From positions 124,001 through 188,000 of the forward strand of contig NZ_JACOON010000006.1 of assembly GCF_014287795.1 (NCBI RefSeq): a stretch of DNA of 64,000 nucleotides. The letters run 5' to 3'. Positions 35,817-43,189 of this stretch are shown here, piece after piece. The notes beneath the pieces were generated by a model that saw only the letters and a list, made by a program, of their open reading frames with translations, had not been told where the DNA came from and ran no database searches. The first letter of the stretch is position 1. Each line of letters starts with the position of its first letter. Position numbers and translations under genes: made by a program. The stretch is from Christensenella tenuis (GTDB lineage: Bacteria; Bacillota; Clostridia; Christensenellales; Christensenellaceae).

Positions 35817-36914
35817 ATGAAAACAAACGGTATGATTCCCAAAACAATGAAAGCGCTTATTGCGTATGCTCCTATGGATTTCCGGTATGAGGACTGCCCC
35901 GTACCCGAAATTTCGGAGGACGACATCCTCATCAAATCATTTGGCTGCGGCATTTGCGCAGGCGATACAAAATCGTGGCGCGGCGCGTCTATGTTCTGGG
36001 GCGACGAGACGCATCCTGCGTGGCTGAAAGCGCCCGTGCGCTGCGGGCATGAATTCTGCGGCGAAGTGGTGATGATCGGCGACCGCGCGGCGGAAAACTT
36101 TGGCCTTACGCTCGGCGACTGGTGCGTGCCCGAACAGGCGATTCCCTGCGGCAAATGCCGGTATTGCCTGGACGGCGAACGCTGGCTGTGCGAAGTGCAC
36201 AACCTCTACGGCTTCCAGGGCGGCATCACCGACGGTGGCATGGCGGAATATGTGAAAATCGACGGCCGGAGCATCGTGCACAAGGTTCCGAAGAGCGTGG
36301 GCGTAAAGGGCGGCTGCATGATCGAACCCGTCTCGTGCGCGGCGCATACGGTGGAACGCGCGGGCATTACGCTGCGCGACGTCGTCGTGATTGGCGGCAT
36401 GGGGCCCATCGGCCTGATGAAGATGCAGCTCGCTAAACTCAAAAATCCCAAAATGGTCATTGCCATCGACGGCAAGCCCAACCGGCTCGCGCTTGCCGAA
36501 AAACTGGGAGCGGACCTCGTGATTGACTACACAAAGGAAGATTGCGTAGCAAAGGTAAAAGAACTTACGGGCGGTTACGGCTGCGACGTATATATTGAAA
36601 ACTCGGGCAGCCCGCAGTCTGTCTTAAACGGCCTTGAAATGCTGAAAAAGCATGGACGCATGGTAGAATTCGGCGTGTTCCTTGAAAAAACGCCTGTGGA
36701 CTGGAGCATTATCGGCGATAAAAAAGAGCTGACCATCCTCGGCTCGCATATCAGCGGCACAGAGGGCTACGATATTGCCATCGATGCGATTGCAAACAAA
36801 AAAGTGAATGTTGAGGATGTGGTGACGCACCTGATTCCCCTGAAGGACTGGCAGAGTGCTTATGAAATGGCGGAACGCGGCGACGAATCCGCAAAGATTG
36901 TGCTGGTCCCGTAA
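35817..36914 (+). CDS. Zinc-dependent medium-chain alcohol/polyol dehydrogenase
   Basis: The 365-residue MDR enzyme has the catalytic zinc ligands Cys (CGICAGDTKS) and His-Glu (RCGHEFCGE), a structural zinc lobe with four Cys (CGKCRYC...C), and a Rossmann motif VVVIGGMGPIGLM with Asp in VIAIDGKPN, suggesting NAD. The group includes sorbitol, threonine and erythritol/threitol dehydrogenases. With the HPS/KGPDC-like enzyme and DeoR regulator it probably oxidises a sugar alcohol. GGAGG lies 11 bases before ATG 35817; a nearer ATG at 35810 is out of frame and stops after 26 codons. Confidence 0.85.
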   Translation: MKTNGMIPKTMKALIAYAPMDFRYEDCPVPEISEDDILIKSFGCGICAGDTKSWRGASMFWGDETHPAWLKAPVRCGHEFCGEVVMIGDRAAENFGLTLGDWCVPEQAIPCGKCRYCLDGERWLCEVHNLYGFQGGITDGGMAEYVKIDGRSIVHKVPKSVGVKGGCMIEPVSCAAHTVERAGITLRDVVVIGGMGPIGLMKMQLAKLKNPKMVIAIDGKPNRLALAEKLGADLVIDYTKEDCVAKVKELTGGYGCDVYIENSGSPQSVLNGLEMLKKHGRMVEFGVFLEKTPVDWSIIGDKKELTILGSHISGTEGYDIAIDAIANKKVNVEDVVTHLIPLKDWQSAYEMAERGDESAKIVLVP

Positions 36915-36937
36915 CGGGGCGCGGCAATTGCCCCAGG

Positions 36938-36969
36938 CGGCGCGGCGAAAATCCGCCGCGCCGTTTTTT
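36938..36969 (+). terminator. Intrinsic terminator of the dehydrogenase operon
   Basis: A 9-10-bp GC-rich stem (GGCGCGGCG/CGCCGCGCC) followed by TTTTTT, 24 bases after the stop codon. Confidence 0.9.
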
Positions 36970-37080
36970 GTTACCATATAAGCTAAAATAAAGAACCGCC
37001 TGCAAATGGGTTCATCCGCGAAAAAAGCAGGAAGCGCCGCCCCGGTTGTTTTCCAAAAAATCCAAGTGTTCTTATACGGA

Positions 37081-37170
37081 CTAATGACTGATCAGGTAAG
37101 TGAATGTTAAAAGCGCGAGGAGAAATAACCCGAACTGCATTAAATCGCTAAAGCTAAATCTTTTTTTCAT
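37081..37170 (-). CDS. 29-residue holin-like toxin (type I toxin candidate)
   Basis: ATG 37170 encodes a 29-residue peptide with a basic N-terminus (MKKRFSFSDLM) and one hydrophobic helix containing QFGLFLLALLTF. That core matches the putative holin-like/TxpA-type toxin family of Firmicutes, in which M-x-Q-F-G-L-F-L-L-A-L-L is typical. An AAGG ribosome site and a near-consensus promoter (37207-37235) are present, so it is probably expressed. Such peptides depolarise the membrane and are usually silenced by an overlapping antisense RNA. No antisense promoter was identified with confidence. Confidence 0.72.
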   Translation of the reverse strand: MKKRFSFSDLMQFGLFLLALLTFTYLISH

Positions 37171-37206
37171 GAGCATTTACCTTGCAATTGTGGTTACTTT
37201 TCATTA

Positions 37207-37235
37207 ACTATAGCATAGCTAGGTGGTATAGTCAA
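37207..37235 (-). promoter_or_regulatory. Promoter of the holin-like toxin gene
   Basis: On the minus strand TTGACT (37230-37235), a 17-bp spacer and an extended -10 TGCTATAGT (37207-37212 is the hexamer). It gives a leader of roughly 30 bases before ATG 37170. Confidence 0.8.
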
Positions 37236-37257
37236 CATTAATATTTTTGCTAAGTGT

Positions 37258-37284
37258 TTATTTTTTTACAATTTATGATATAAT
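37258..37284 (+). promoter_or_regulatory. Plus-strand promoter diverging from the toxin gene
   Basis: An extended -10 TGATATAAT lies about 16 bases after a weak TTTATT. The transcript would run away from the toxin gene through 37285-37390, where GAAGGG and CCCTTC can pair before TTTATTTTT. No convincing ORF is present; it could be a small RNA or a leader for the alcohol dehydrogenase. Confidence 0.45.
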
Positions 37285-37513
37285 AGATTTGTCAGAGTAA
37301 CATCTGCGGATTGAAATAGCAAAAATATGAATAAGGAAGGGGATTGCTATTGAATCGACCGGCAAGGCCCTTCTTTATTTTTATCGGGAAATTTTCCCGG
37401 CATATACCAGGCCGCAAAACCATTCTGCCAAAAAAAGTTTTTCTTTTTTCCGCAGTCAAAAGCTCCCTGCTGTGATATACTTAGGTTAAATTAACTTTTT
37501 CGGAGGGATTGGG

Positions 37514-38692
37514 ATGAAAAGTTTTGTTGCGGATATACCGGAAAAAATCGTGTTTGGCGCAGGCTGTGTGGACACGGTTGGAAAATATGCGAAGCGCCTG
37601 GGGAAACGCGCGGCGATTATTGCAGGGAAAAGCGTGCGCCCGGAAAAAACGGCGCTGCTTGAAAAAATACAGGCGCTGCTCGGCGAGCAGGGCGTGGAAT
37701 CCTTCGTTTATGCGAAAATCAACGAAAATCCCCTTATGCCCATCGTAGATGCGGGCGCGGATTTCGCGCGGGAACACCAGTGTGATTTTGTGATCGGCGT
37801 GGGCGGCGGCAGCTCGCTCGATTCGGCGAAGGTCATCGCCATGCTGTGCGCGTCGGGCGGCAGCGTACGGGATTATGTGCTCGATGGGAAATATGCCGGG
37901 AAGACAGCGGATGAAATCAAAACGCTGCCTATGATCGCCGTCACAACCACGGCGGGAACGGGCAGCGAGGCTACTCCGTGGGCAGTGGTGACAGACCCGG
38001 AAACGGGCAAAAAACCGGGCTTCGGCTGGTCGCCCGTCATGTACCCCGCCATTTCCATCGTAGATCCGGAGCTTACGCTTTCCATGCCCAGGAGCGTCAC
38101 CTCCAATACGGGCATCGACGTATTTTTCCACGCATATGAATCCTATGTTTCCACACTCTCGAACGACTTTACGGATATGTTCGCGGTACGTTCCATGGAG
38201 CTTGTTGCCGAAAACCTAAAAAAGTGCCTCGACAACCCACAGGATATCGAAGCGCGCAGCGCAATGTCTTTGGCGAATACGGTGGTGGGCCCTGCCATCA
38301 GCATTTCGGGCACGCACATCATTCACGGCATGGGCCACAGCATCAGCGGCCACTACGATACGCCGCACGGCCTTGCCCTTTCTTCGATTGCGGTGGCGGT
38401 AACGGAATATACGTGGAAGAGCGATATGAAAAAATTTGCCAAGGTAGCGGTCATTATGGGGGCCGATCCTTCGCAGGAGGAAGAAACGCTTGCCAGGAAC
38501 TGCGGAAAGACCATGAAACAATTCCTTGCGCAGTTTGGACAGGGCGTTTCCCTTTCTTCCCTTGGCGTAACGGAAGATATGCTTCCCGTGATGGCGGCGG
38601 ATGCGTTTGAGGCCATGGGCGGAAATATGAGCGTATGTCCCGTCCCGGTCACGCCGGAAGACGCAATCGCTATTTATAAGGCGTCTATGTAA
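37514..38692 (+). CDS. Iron-containing alcohol dehydrogenase (BDH-like)
   Basis: The 392-residue group III dehydrogenase has the NAD(P) loop GVGGGSSLDSAK, TTTAGTGSEAT, and the metal set Asp and His residues in TGIDVFFHAYESY and HGMGHSISGHYDTPHG. Close relatives are butanol and 1,3-propanediol dehydrogenases that reduce aldehydes at the end of fermentation. GGAGG precedes the ATG, with an extended -10 TGATATACT (37473-37481) and a GTTAAATTAAC palindrome (37485-37495) that could be an operator. It is monocistronic. Confidence 0.9.
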   Translation: MKSFVADIPEKIVFGAGCVDTVGKYAKRLGKRAAIIAGKSVRPEKTALLEKIQALLGEQGVESFVYAKINENPLMPIVDAGADFAREHQCDFVIGVGGGSSLDSAKVIAMLCASGGSVRDYVLDGKYAGKTADEIKTLPMIAVTTTAGTGSEATPWAVVTDPETGKKPGFGWSPVMYPAISIVDPELTLSMPRSVTSNTGIDVFFHAYESYVSTLSNDFTDMFAVRSMELVAENLKKCLDNPQDIEARSAMSLANTVVGPAISISGTHIIHGMGHSISGHYDTPHGLALSSIAVAVTEYTWKSDMKKFAKVAVIMGADPSQEEETLARNCGKTMKQFLAQFGQGVSLSSLGVTEDMLPVMAADAFEAMGGNMSVCPVPVTPEDAIAIYKASM

Positions 38693-38703
38693 TAAGGCGC
38701 ACA

Positions 38704-38733
38704 CGCGGCGGGGCCGGTTCCGCCGCGTTTTTT
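38704..38733 (+). terminator. Intrinsic terminator of the iron alcohol dehydrogenase
   Basis: CGCGGCGG pairs with CCGCCGCG across an 8-base loop and is followed by TTTTTT. Confidence 0.88.
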
Positions 38734-38795
38734 GTTGTAAAAACGGCGCTTCCATATTATAATGGAGTTCATTCAACTTTTTAGGAGACATTGCT

Positions 38796-39371
38796 TTGGA
38801 CATCTTATCTTTTCTTTTGCTCGGCGTAAGCCTTTCGATGGACGCGCTCGCTGTTTCGGTGTCCATGGGCATTTGCGTGCCCGACCTCAGAAAACGCGAA
38901 GCCGTCAAAATCGGTCTTTACTTCGGCGGGTTCCAGGCGCTGATGCCTACGCTCGGCTGGCTGCTTGGAACTTCGGTTATCGCCTACATCAGCGCATTTG
39001 ACCACTGGATTGCTTTCGGACTTTTGGCATTCATCGGTATCAAGATGGTGGTTGACGCCGTGCGCGGCAAAGAAGAAAAGCAGGCGTGCGACCGGCGCGG
39101 CGATATGCTCTCTCACAAAACATTGTTTTTTATGGCCGTTGCCACCAGTATCGATGCGCTTGCGGTGGGGGTGAGCCTCGCCATGGTCAAGGCCGATATT
39201 GCCATAGGCGCAGCCGTCATTGGCCTTACCACGTTCCTGCTGAGCTTTGTGGGTGCGGTGGCGGGCAGGCGCCTTGGCAGCGCTTTTGAGAAAAAAGCCA
39301 TGATCGCCGGCGGGCTGGTCCTTGTTGCTATTGGCGCAAAAATACTGATTGAACACCTGACAGGAGTATAA
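38796..39371 (+). CDS. mntP: Manganese efflux pump MntP
   Basis: The 191-residue membrane protein has six helices and the duplicated family signature: SMDALAVSVSMG near residue 14 and SIDALAVGVSLA near 117. The conserved Asp residues lie in the manganese path. It exports Mn(II) from the cytoplasm. The start is TTG 38796, with AGGAG about ten bases upstream; no ATG lies in a better place. No yybP-ykoY manganese riboswitch was found in the 60-base leader. Confidence 0.93.
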   Translation: MDILSFLLLGVSLSMDALAVSVSMGICVPDLRKREAVKIGLYFGGFQALMPTLGWLLGTSVIAYISAFDHWIAFGLLAFIGIKMVVDAVRGKEEKQACDRRGDMLSHKTLFFMAVATSIDALAVGVSLAMVKADIAIGAAVIGLTTFLLSFVGAVAGRRLGSAFEKKAMIAGGLVLVAIGAKILIEHLTGV

Positions 39372-39410
39372 AAAAAAATATCTTGTTCCTAAAAAGAAGA
39401 AAATATTACA

Positions 39411-39438
39411 TTGCATTTTCCAAAAAACAAGGTATAAT
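39411..39438 (+). promoter_or_regulatory. Promoter of the cobalamin riboswitch transcript
   Basis: TTGCAT (39411-39416), a 16-bp spacer and TATAAT (39433-39438), placing transcription start about 20 bases before the riboswitch. Confidence 0.75.
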
Positions 39439-39465
39439 AAAGTCATACAATTGAATAACGTCTTT

Positions 39466-39614
39466 ATGGTTGCCCTTGGGCAATAAGGAGGAAGCCGGTT
39501 GGAATCCGGCGCTGCAACCACAACTGTAATTGCGGACTGTGAAAGCAAAAGCCACTGCCACGTGCGGGAAGGCGCTTTTTGAAGGGATGATGCATAAGTC
39601 AGGATATTCGCCAT
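39466..39614 (+). ncRNA. Cobalamin (AdoCbl-type) riboswitch
   Basis: The order of conserved blocks is correct: GGTTGCC, AAGCCGGTTGGAATCCGGCGC with GCTG, ACAACTGTAAT, the B12 core AGCCACTGCC, GCGGGAAGGCGC, and GATGCATAAGTCAGGATA. ATGG at 39466 and CCAT at 39611 can close the P1 stem. It binds a cobalamin and normally turns off transport or synthesis genes. Here it is followed within 100 bases by a terminator and no cobalamin-related gene, so its target is unclear. Confidence 0.9.
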
Positions 39615-39690
39615 AGAGACAGCGGTATAACGATTCTTGGGTTGATTGAAGAATACGGTACATGTATAATTATAATTTGTGTATCACAAG

Positions 39691-39715
39691 CGGCCTATGA
39701 GCGGGCCGTTTTTTT
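39691..39715 (+). terminator. Terminator downstream of the cobalamin riboswitch
   Basis: CGGCC-TATGAGCG-GGCCG followed by TTTTTTT, 77 bases beyond the riboswitch. It may be the expression platform or simply the end of a short transcript. Confidence 0.75.
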
Positions 39716-39776
39716 GTTGGATGGGAGCTTTGCGCTCCTCCTTGGAAATGATATTTTTCTCCCCACCACATGCGAG

Positions 39777-39874
39777 CGGCGGGTCCTCCCCGGCCCGCCG
39801 CCGAAAACAGCCCGATTTTATGAAATAGGATATACCTGCAAAAAGACAGTTCTTCCCCGGAACTGTCTTTTTGC
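39777..39874 (+). terminator. Two further hairpins between riboswitch and ABC genes
   Basis: GCGGCGGG/CCCGCCGC with a short loop near 39777-39803, then GCAAAAAGACAGTTC/GGAACTGTCTTTTTGC at 39838-39874. The second has A- and T-runs and works as a terminator on both strands. Nothing encoded between them looks real. Confidence 0.6.
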
Positions 39875-39915
39875 GTTCGCAAATATTAAAATTTAATTAA
39901 ATCACATGAAGTTTA

Positions 39916-39944
39916 TTGACAGTCATATGACCATATGATATGAT
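39916..39944 (+). promoter_or_regulatory. Promoter with embedded dyad upstream of the ABC transporter
   Basis: TTGACA (39916-39921), a 17-bp spacer and TATGAT (39939-39944). The spacer is filled by the inverted repeat TCATATG-AC-CATATGA (39923-39938), so a repressor bound there would block RNA polymerase. No regulator gene is adjacent. Confidence 0.75.
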
Positions 39945-40004
39945 GTGACCATACCGGAGCGCGAAAAGAATGCGCGCCGGGGGTCTTGCGGGAGGAAAAC
40001 AGAC

Positions 40005-40715
40005 ATGCTCAAAATCAAACATTTTACCAAGAGCTACAAAGGCGGAACAAAAGCGGTTGACGACCTGTCGCTTACCGTGGAAGACGGGGATATTTACGGC
40101 TTCATCGGGCACAACGGCGCGGGCAAAACCACGACAATCAAGGCCGTGGTGGGCATCATGGATTTTGACAGCGGCGAAATCGAAATAGACGGTATGTCTA
40201 TCCGGGATAACCCCATCGAATGCAAACGTATCACCGCGTATATCCCGGACAATCCGGACCTTTACGACAGCATGACGGGAATCCAGTATTTAAATTTTAT
40301 CGGGGACGTTTTCGTTATCCCGAAGGCGGAACGGGAGGCATCCATCAAGCAGTACGCGGATCTTTTTGAGATTACCGCGAGCCTCGGAGACCTTATCTCC
40401 TCCTATTCGCACGGCATGAAGCAAAAGCTGGCACTCATCTCGGCGCTGATGCATAAGCCCAAGCTGCTGGTGCTCGACGAGCCGTTCGTAGGGCTTGACC
40501 CCAAAGCATCGCATACGGTCAAGCAGCTGATGCATGAAATGTGCGAAAACGGAAGCGCAATCTTCTTTTCCACGCACGTTCTCGAGGTGGCGGAAAAGCT
40601 GTGCAACAAAATTGCCATTATCAAAAACGGCAGGCTGCTGCGCGCGGGGAACCTCGAGGACGTCAAGGGAGACGAGAGCCTCGAAGACGTATTTTTGGAG
40701 TTAATCGATGAATAA
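40005..40715 (+). CDS. ABC transporter ATPase (CcmA/EcsA type)
   Basis: The 236-residue ATPase has Walker A GHNGAGKTTT, signature SYSHGMKQKL, Walker B LLVLDEPFVGLDP and the switch His in FSTHVLE. The HGMKQ form of the signature is typical of ABC-2 type exporters such as EcsA. The frame is open to 39945, but ATG 40005 has GGGAGG nine bases before it, and the upstream part overlaps the promoter. It overlaps the permease gene by 8 bases, so the two are translated together. Confidence 0.9.
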   Translation: MLKIKHFTKSYKGGTKAVDDLSLTVEDGDIYGFIGHNGAGKTTTIKAVVGIMDFDSGEIEIDGMSIRDNPIECKRITAYIPDNPDLYDSMTGIQYLNFIGDVFVIPKAEREASIKQYADLFEITASLGDLISSYSHGMKQKLALISALMHKPKLLVLDEPFVGLDPKASHTVKQLMHEMCENGSAIFFSTHVLEVAEKLCNKIAIIKNGRLLRAGNLEDVKGDESLEDVFLELIDE

Positions 40716-42300
40716 TCTTGGTTTATTGCTGAAAACATATATGCGCACCTCCTTTGGGTTCAACAAAGCGAGGTACACGCACGAGAAGCGGTCCAAGTCC
40801 GCGGGAATGACAGCCCTGCTGACGGTATGCTATGTGCTCATTATTTTTGCGGTGTTTGGCATGAGCATGGGAATGATGGACAGCCTGAAATCCCTGCACG
40901 CGGAATATATCGTACTGAATATTATGATGATGGCCGCGTCCGTCATGGTTTTGTTTACCACGATTTATAAAGTGAACGGTACGCTGTTCGGGTTCCGCGA
41001 TTACGATTTGCAGATGACGCTTCCCATCAAAACGAGTACGCTGATCGCAAGCCGCATTTTGATTTTGTATCTCCTGAACATCCTGTTCGTCCTTGGCGTG
41101 ATGGTTCCGGCGGGCGTAGCTTACGCGATTGTTGCACAGCCCGCGCCGGCCTTTTACCCGGTCTTTATCATAACACTGTTTGCAATCCCCATGCTGCCCC
41201 TTATTATTGCGACGGTGATCGGCACGCTGATTGCCATGGCGGCTTCCCGCTTTAAACGCAAAAACGGCATGAGCGTAATCCTGACGGTGGCGGCGTTTAT
41301 GGCGTTTATGATTGTGTGGCTCGGGTTTTGGACGAACTCCGGCGATATCATAGTGAATTTCGCGGATGTGGGCGGCATGGTCAACAATGTCCTTACGGGC
41401 ATCTATCCTATGACCGGGCTTTACGGAAACGCAGTTGGCAGCTTTGATATCCTCTCGCTGGTTTTATTCCTTGCGATCTCCTTCGGGGCGTTCGCAGCCT
41501 TTACGGCGGTGGTGGCAAAGCTGTTCAAAAAGCTCAACACTTCCATCACCACAACCCGTACGGCATCAAACTACAAAATGACGGATCTGAAGGAAGCGAC
41601 GCCCAAAAAGGCGCTCTACCGCCGGGAAATGAAACGGTATTTTTCCTCTTCCCAGTATGTGCTGAATACGGCGGTCGGCCCGCTGATGCTGATTGTCGTT
41701 GCGGTAATCCTCCTTGTTTCGGGTGTGGACGGCTTTGGGGTCTATTCCGAAATTCCGCAGTTCGGCCAGCTTCTTGCAGCAGCCGCGCCCATGGGAATCT
41801 CGTTTTTCATTGCCATCGGGTGCACGACGGCTGCCTCTGTTTCACTGGAAGGAAAAAACCTATGGATCATCCGTTCCCTGCCCGTGGATACGCGCCTCAT
41901 CCTCAAGGCAAAACTCAACGTGGCGATGACGCTGTACATCCCCACTGTGATAATCGGCGGGACGCTGTTCAACATCGCTCTTTCGCCCGATCCGCTGTTC
42001 ATTGTCCTGATGTACGCAATTCCGCTTGCTTACGGCTATTTCACTGCCTTATTCGGCTTGAAATCCAACCTTAACAATCCGAATTTCGACTGGACAAACG
42101 AGGTGACGGTCATTAAACAAAGCAAGCCTACGCTTGTTACCATGCTTGTGGGGATGCTGCTTACCATTGCTCCGGCAGTCCTTGCGCTGTTCTTCGGCCG
42201 GCCCGTGATGGTCGCCGCGCTTGTGCTGGTGGCCTTGCTGGACGTTTTGCTTTACCGCAGCCTTATGACCAAAGGGGCGGCTCAATTCGAAAGTTTTTAA
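40708..42300 (+). CDS. ABC-2 type transporter permease
   Basis: The 530-residue membrane protein has about 12 hydrophobic segments: for example residues 35-60, 70-95, 115-140, 155-175, 190-215, and six more in 320-525. Its length and two-block layout match large single-gene ABC-2 permeases of Firmicutes. With the ATPase it forms an exporter of unknown substrate. The operon ends at the terminator at 42325. Confidence 0.82.
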   Translation: MNNLGLLLKTYMRTSFGFNKARYTHEKRSKSAGMTALLTVCYVLIIFAVFGMSMGMMDSLKSLHAEYIVLNIMMMAASVMVLFTTIYKVNGTLFGFRDYDLQMTLPIKTSTLIASRILILYLLNILFVLGVMVPAGVAYAIVAQPAPAFYPVFIITLFAIPMLPLIIATVIGTLIAMAASRFKRKNGMSVILTVAAFMAFMIVWLGFWTNSGDIIVNFADVGGMVNNVLTGIYPMTGLYGNAVGSFDILSLVLFLAISFGAFAAFTAVVAKLFKKLNTSITTTRTASNYKMTDLKEATPKKALYRREMKRYFSSSQYVLNTAVGPLMLIVVAVILLVSGVDGFGVYSEIPQFGQLLAAAAPMGISFFIAIGCTTAASVSLEGKNLWIIRSLPVDTRLILKAKLNVAMTLYIPTVIIGGTLFNIALSPDPLFIVLMYAIPLAYGYFTALFGLKSNLNNPNFDWTNEVTVIKQSKPTLVTMLVGMLLTIAPAVLALFFGRPVMVAALVLVALLDVLLYRSLMTKGAAQFESF

Positions 42301-42324
42301 CGTAAGCGCCCGGTTATACTCTGT

Positions 42325-42360
42325 AAAAAACAGGACGCGCCGCGGCGCGTCCTGTTTTTT
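42325..42360. terminator. Terminator after the ABC-2 operon
   Basis: CAGGACGCGCC and GGCGCGTCCTG pair around GC, with AAAAAA to the left and TTTTTT to the right. Confidence 0.92.
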
Positions 42361-42423
42361 ACGTTGACGGAAACGCATGCAGGCGGTACACTGGGAATAA
42401 GATATTCACAACGGAGGATCATT

Positions 42424-43116
42424 ATGCAAAAAGCCGGGATCATCGGCGGAATGGGCCCCGCATCCACGCTTGACTATTACAAGGGAATTGTGGACGGGTA
42501 CCGCGCCGCCAAAACGGACGGCAGCTATCCTGCTTTTACGCTTGAAAACGTAAATATGGCAAAAATGCTTGATTTTGTGGCGCATGAAAACTGGAGTCCG
42601 CTCGTTTCCATGCTTCTCGCCGCTGTGCGCAACGTGAAAAACGCCGGGGCGGATTTCGCGGCTATTGCATCCAATACGCCGCACATCGTGTTCCGGGAAC
42701 TGGAGGAAAAATCCCCCCTTCCCCTCGTCAGCATCGTGGAAGAAACCTGCCGTTATGCTGCCGACGCAGGCTGCGCACGGGTGATTGTGCTGGGCACAAA
42801 ATTCACCATGACAAGCGGACTATATACGGATATGTTTCCCCGCTACGGCATTGAGGCGCTGATCCCCGACCGGGAGGGCCGGGAATTTGTCCACAGTATA
42901 CTCTTTCCTAAGCTTGAGGATGGGACCGTAGACCCGGAAGACAAGGAGGACATGATTGAATTTACGGAAGAGCTGATCCGCAATTCCCATGCCGACGCCG
43001 TCATGCTTGGCTGCACGGAGCTTCCGTTGATGATCCGTCCGGGCGACCTTTCTGTTCCCACGCTCGATACGGCGCAGATCCATATTGCGGCCATTGTCCG
43101 CGAAATACTGAAATAA
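42424..43116 (+). CDS. Aspartate/glutamate racemase-family protein
   Basis: The 230-residue protein has the family start IGGMGPASTLDYY and the second catalytic cysteine in MLGCTELPL. The first catalytic position, usually a Cys in CNTxH, is Ser here (AIASNTPH). True two-base racemases need both cysteines, so this protein may act in one direction only, perform another reaction such as hydantoin racemase or lyase chemistry, or simply be a Ser variant. GGAGG precedes ATG 42424; the upstream part of the open frame lacks a ribosome site. Confidence 0.78.
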   Translation: MQKAGIIGGMGPASTLDYYKGIVDGYRAAKTDGSYPAFTLENVNMAKMLDFVAHENWSPLVSMLLAAVRNVKNAGADFAAIASNTPHIVFRELEEKSPLPLVSIVEETCRYAADAGCARVIVLGTKFTMTSGLYTDMFPRYGIEALIPDREGREFVHSILFPKLEDGTVDPEDKEDMIEFTEELIRNSHADAVMLGCTELPLMIRPGDLSVPTLDTAQIHIAAIVREILK

Positions 43117-43189
43117 CACTGCCCCATGATACAAAAATTTTACAAAAGTATGCGATCCTGTTTCCATTAAAGTAAAGTTGAGGTGAACC

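Noticed and set aside
35810..35890. 26-codon ORF starting at the best-spaced ATG before the zinc dehydrogenase
   Set aside because: It is out of frame with the enzyme and overlaps its start; nothing suggests a leader peptide role.
38734..38795. Manganese riboswitch before mntP
   Set aside because: The leader is only about 60 bases and lacks yybP-ykoY motifs.
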